DNA of 64,000 nucleotides, taken from NCBI RefSeq assembly GCF_025151045.1, contig NZ_CP102285.1, positions 3,782,001 through 3,846,000 of the forward strand, given 5' to 3'. Shown one piece after another: positions 62,971 through 64,000 of this stretch. Position 1 is the stretch's first letter. Each line of letters begins with the position of its first letter. The DNA comes from Parabacteroides johnsonii DSM 18315 (GTDB taxonomy: Bacteria > Bacteroidota > Bacteroidia > Bacteroidales > Tannerellaceae). A program made the translations under genes and the position numbers. The notes under the pieces were generated by a model, which saw only the letters and a list, made by a program, of their open reading frames with translations, searched no databases and was not told where the DNA came from.

Positions 62971-64000
62971 ATGTCTGAAAAATATAACATAGAAGAATTA
63001 ATAATCCGTTTTTTGCAACAGGATATAAATGAAGAAGAGCTTCATTATTTAGAGTCCTGGCTGGAAGAAGATGCGGAACATAAATCTTATTTCTTTGGGC
63101 TGAAAAGCATATCAGATTCCAGTCGACGTTCCTTCTTCTCAAAGGAAGAGGTAAATGAGGCAAGTTGGCAACGAATGCTTGCACGCATAGAAAAACACCA
63201 AGAGAAGAACCCTTCCCTTGGCAAATCACGAACATGTGATTTATGGTTTTCATGTGTAAAATATGCAGCCATTATAATCTTTGCAATTGGTGCTGGTTGG
63301 GGAATTCATGAGTTCCAAAGAAAGATACATCGGTCTGACTTAGCAGAAAAGGACTTAGTATATAATGAAATACATGTCCAAAAAGGTGGACGCGCCAATA
63401 CAGTGCTTCTCTCGGATGGAAGTAAGGTTATTTTGAATGCAGCCACTACTTTTCGCTATCCTACCAGTTTTGATGGGGAAAAACGCCAGGTTTATTTGGA
63501 TGGAGAAGCTTATTTTGAAGTATCCAAAAACTCAGAGAAACCCTTCGTCGTTAAATTGAAAAAGCAAGAAATAACAGTATTGGGGACAATTTTTAATGTT
63601 CAGGCTTATGGTCATGAATCGTATAGCGAAGTGACACTTTTGACAGGCCGGATTTTGTTGGAAGCATTCAACGAAAGAGGAGAATCTATGAGCCGTATGT
63701 ATTTAAAACCTGATCAGAAAGCATTGTCTGATAATTCGACAGGATCAGTCTCTTTACAAGAAGTCAATGCATCGTTGTCAAATGCCTGGATTAATGGAGA
63801 ATATAAGTTTAAGGATGAACCATTGGCCTCTATCGTAAAACGTTTGGAAAATTATTACAATGTGAATATACATCTGGATGATAAACGTTTAGAAAAAATC
63901 AGATATACGGGTACATTTTCGTTGGATCAGGATATCTTGGATGTGTTCCGAATTATTGATTATGAAAAGCAATTCACTTTTAAACGAGTGAAAAAGGATA
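62971..64000 (+). CDS. Second FecR-type anti-sigma factor, cut by the window edge
   Basis: An open frame from ATG at 62971 to the window end (343 codons), starting MSEKYNIEELIIRFLQQDIN. A cytoplasmic sigma-binding part is followed by one membrane helix (YAAIIIFAIGAGWGIHEFQ, about 91-109). The periplasmic FecR domain reads IHVQKGGRANTVLLSDGSKV, LDGEAYFEVSKNSEKPFVV and ITVLGTIFNVQAYGHESYSE. The C-terminal STN-contact segment is LASIVKRLENYYNVNIHLDD, and YTGTFSLDQDILDVFRIID follows. Nearly complete; only a few residues should be missing. Confidence 0.92.
   Translation, partial: MSEKYNIEELIIRFLQQDINEEELHYLESWLEEDAEHKSYFFGLKSISDSSRRSFFSKEEVNEASWQRMLARIEKHQEKNPSLGKSRTCDLWFSCVKYAAIIIFAIGAGWGIHEFQRKIHRSDLAEKDLVYNEIHVQKGGRANTVLLSDGSKVILNAATTFRYPTSFDGEKRQVYLDGEAYFEVSKNSEKPFVVKLKKQEITVLGTIFNVQAYGHESYSEVTLLTGRILLEAFNERGESMSRMYLKPDQKALSDNSTGSVSLQEVNASLSNAWINGEYKFKDEPLASIVKRLENYYNVNIHLDDKRLEKIRYTGTFSLDQDILDVFRIIDYEKQFTFKRVKKD

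Overview
The window looks like a chromosomal segment of a gut Bacteroidales, most likely Parabacteroides. The evidence is SusC/SusD pairs with ECF sigma and FecR anti-sigma genes, promoter boxes of the Bacteroidetes form TAnnTTTG, a type IX secretion component (PorZ) with a secreted protease carrying a sorting domain, and a type II-C CRISPR-Cas locus. The genus is an inference from overall gene content; no 16S rRNA gene is present.

Layout. 1-5.5 kb: the start of a type II-C CRISPR-Cas operon read leftward (cas9, a BRO-N gene, the first 44 codons of cas1). A divergent tracrRNA lies just upstream of cas9. The array and cas2 should lie beyond the left edge. 5.9-16 kb: housekeeping genes (leuS, yitT-like, rdgB, porZ, nadA, a SulP anion transporter). 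A perfect 26-bp inverted repeat sits in the nadA-SulP gap. 16-24.7 kb: a T9SS-exported lysyl-endopeptidase-like protease, a radical SAM protein, two envelope proteins, a remnant of dinD, a DUF4294 protein and a SpoU-type methyltransferase. 24.66-25.33 kb: a 670-bp AT-rich gap with DnaA-box-like sites, a candidate chromosomal origin. Gene strand and base skew on its two sides fit this but do not prove it.

25.3-41.6 kb: rubrerythrin, then a seven-gene co-directional operon: ABC ATPase, ABC-2 permease with a very large extracytoplasmic part ending in a golvesin-like domain, TolC, membrane-fusion lipoprotein, RND pump, a 1612-residue RND permease fused to an ABC ATPase, and a second small ABC permease. 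The RND-ABC fusion is the most unusual object in the window. Its ATPase domain also seems to be split by a block of membrane helices. Both RND genes carry, at the matching cytoplasmic loop, an in-frame copy of a paired-palindrome element that also occurs in an intergenic gap at 50.7 kb.

41.6-51.4 kb: a Ser-type sulfatase, nadB (partner of nadA at 13 kb in NAD synthesis), a small exported protein, two PH-like membrane proteins, a dihydrolipoamide dehydrogenase, glyS, an FKBP lipoprotein and a DUF417 membrane protein. 52-61.6 kb: a SusC/SusD locus (ECF sigma, FecR, SusC with STN domain, SusD, metallophosphoesterase, metallo-beta-lactamase-fold hydrolase) with no glycoside hydrolase, suggesting a phosphorylated or non-glycan nutrient. 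61.6-64 kb: a gap with decayed tandem repeats, then a second ECF sigma/FecR pair that probably opens another such locus to the right.

All functional calls come from reading motifs and family resemblance; no database search was run.
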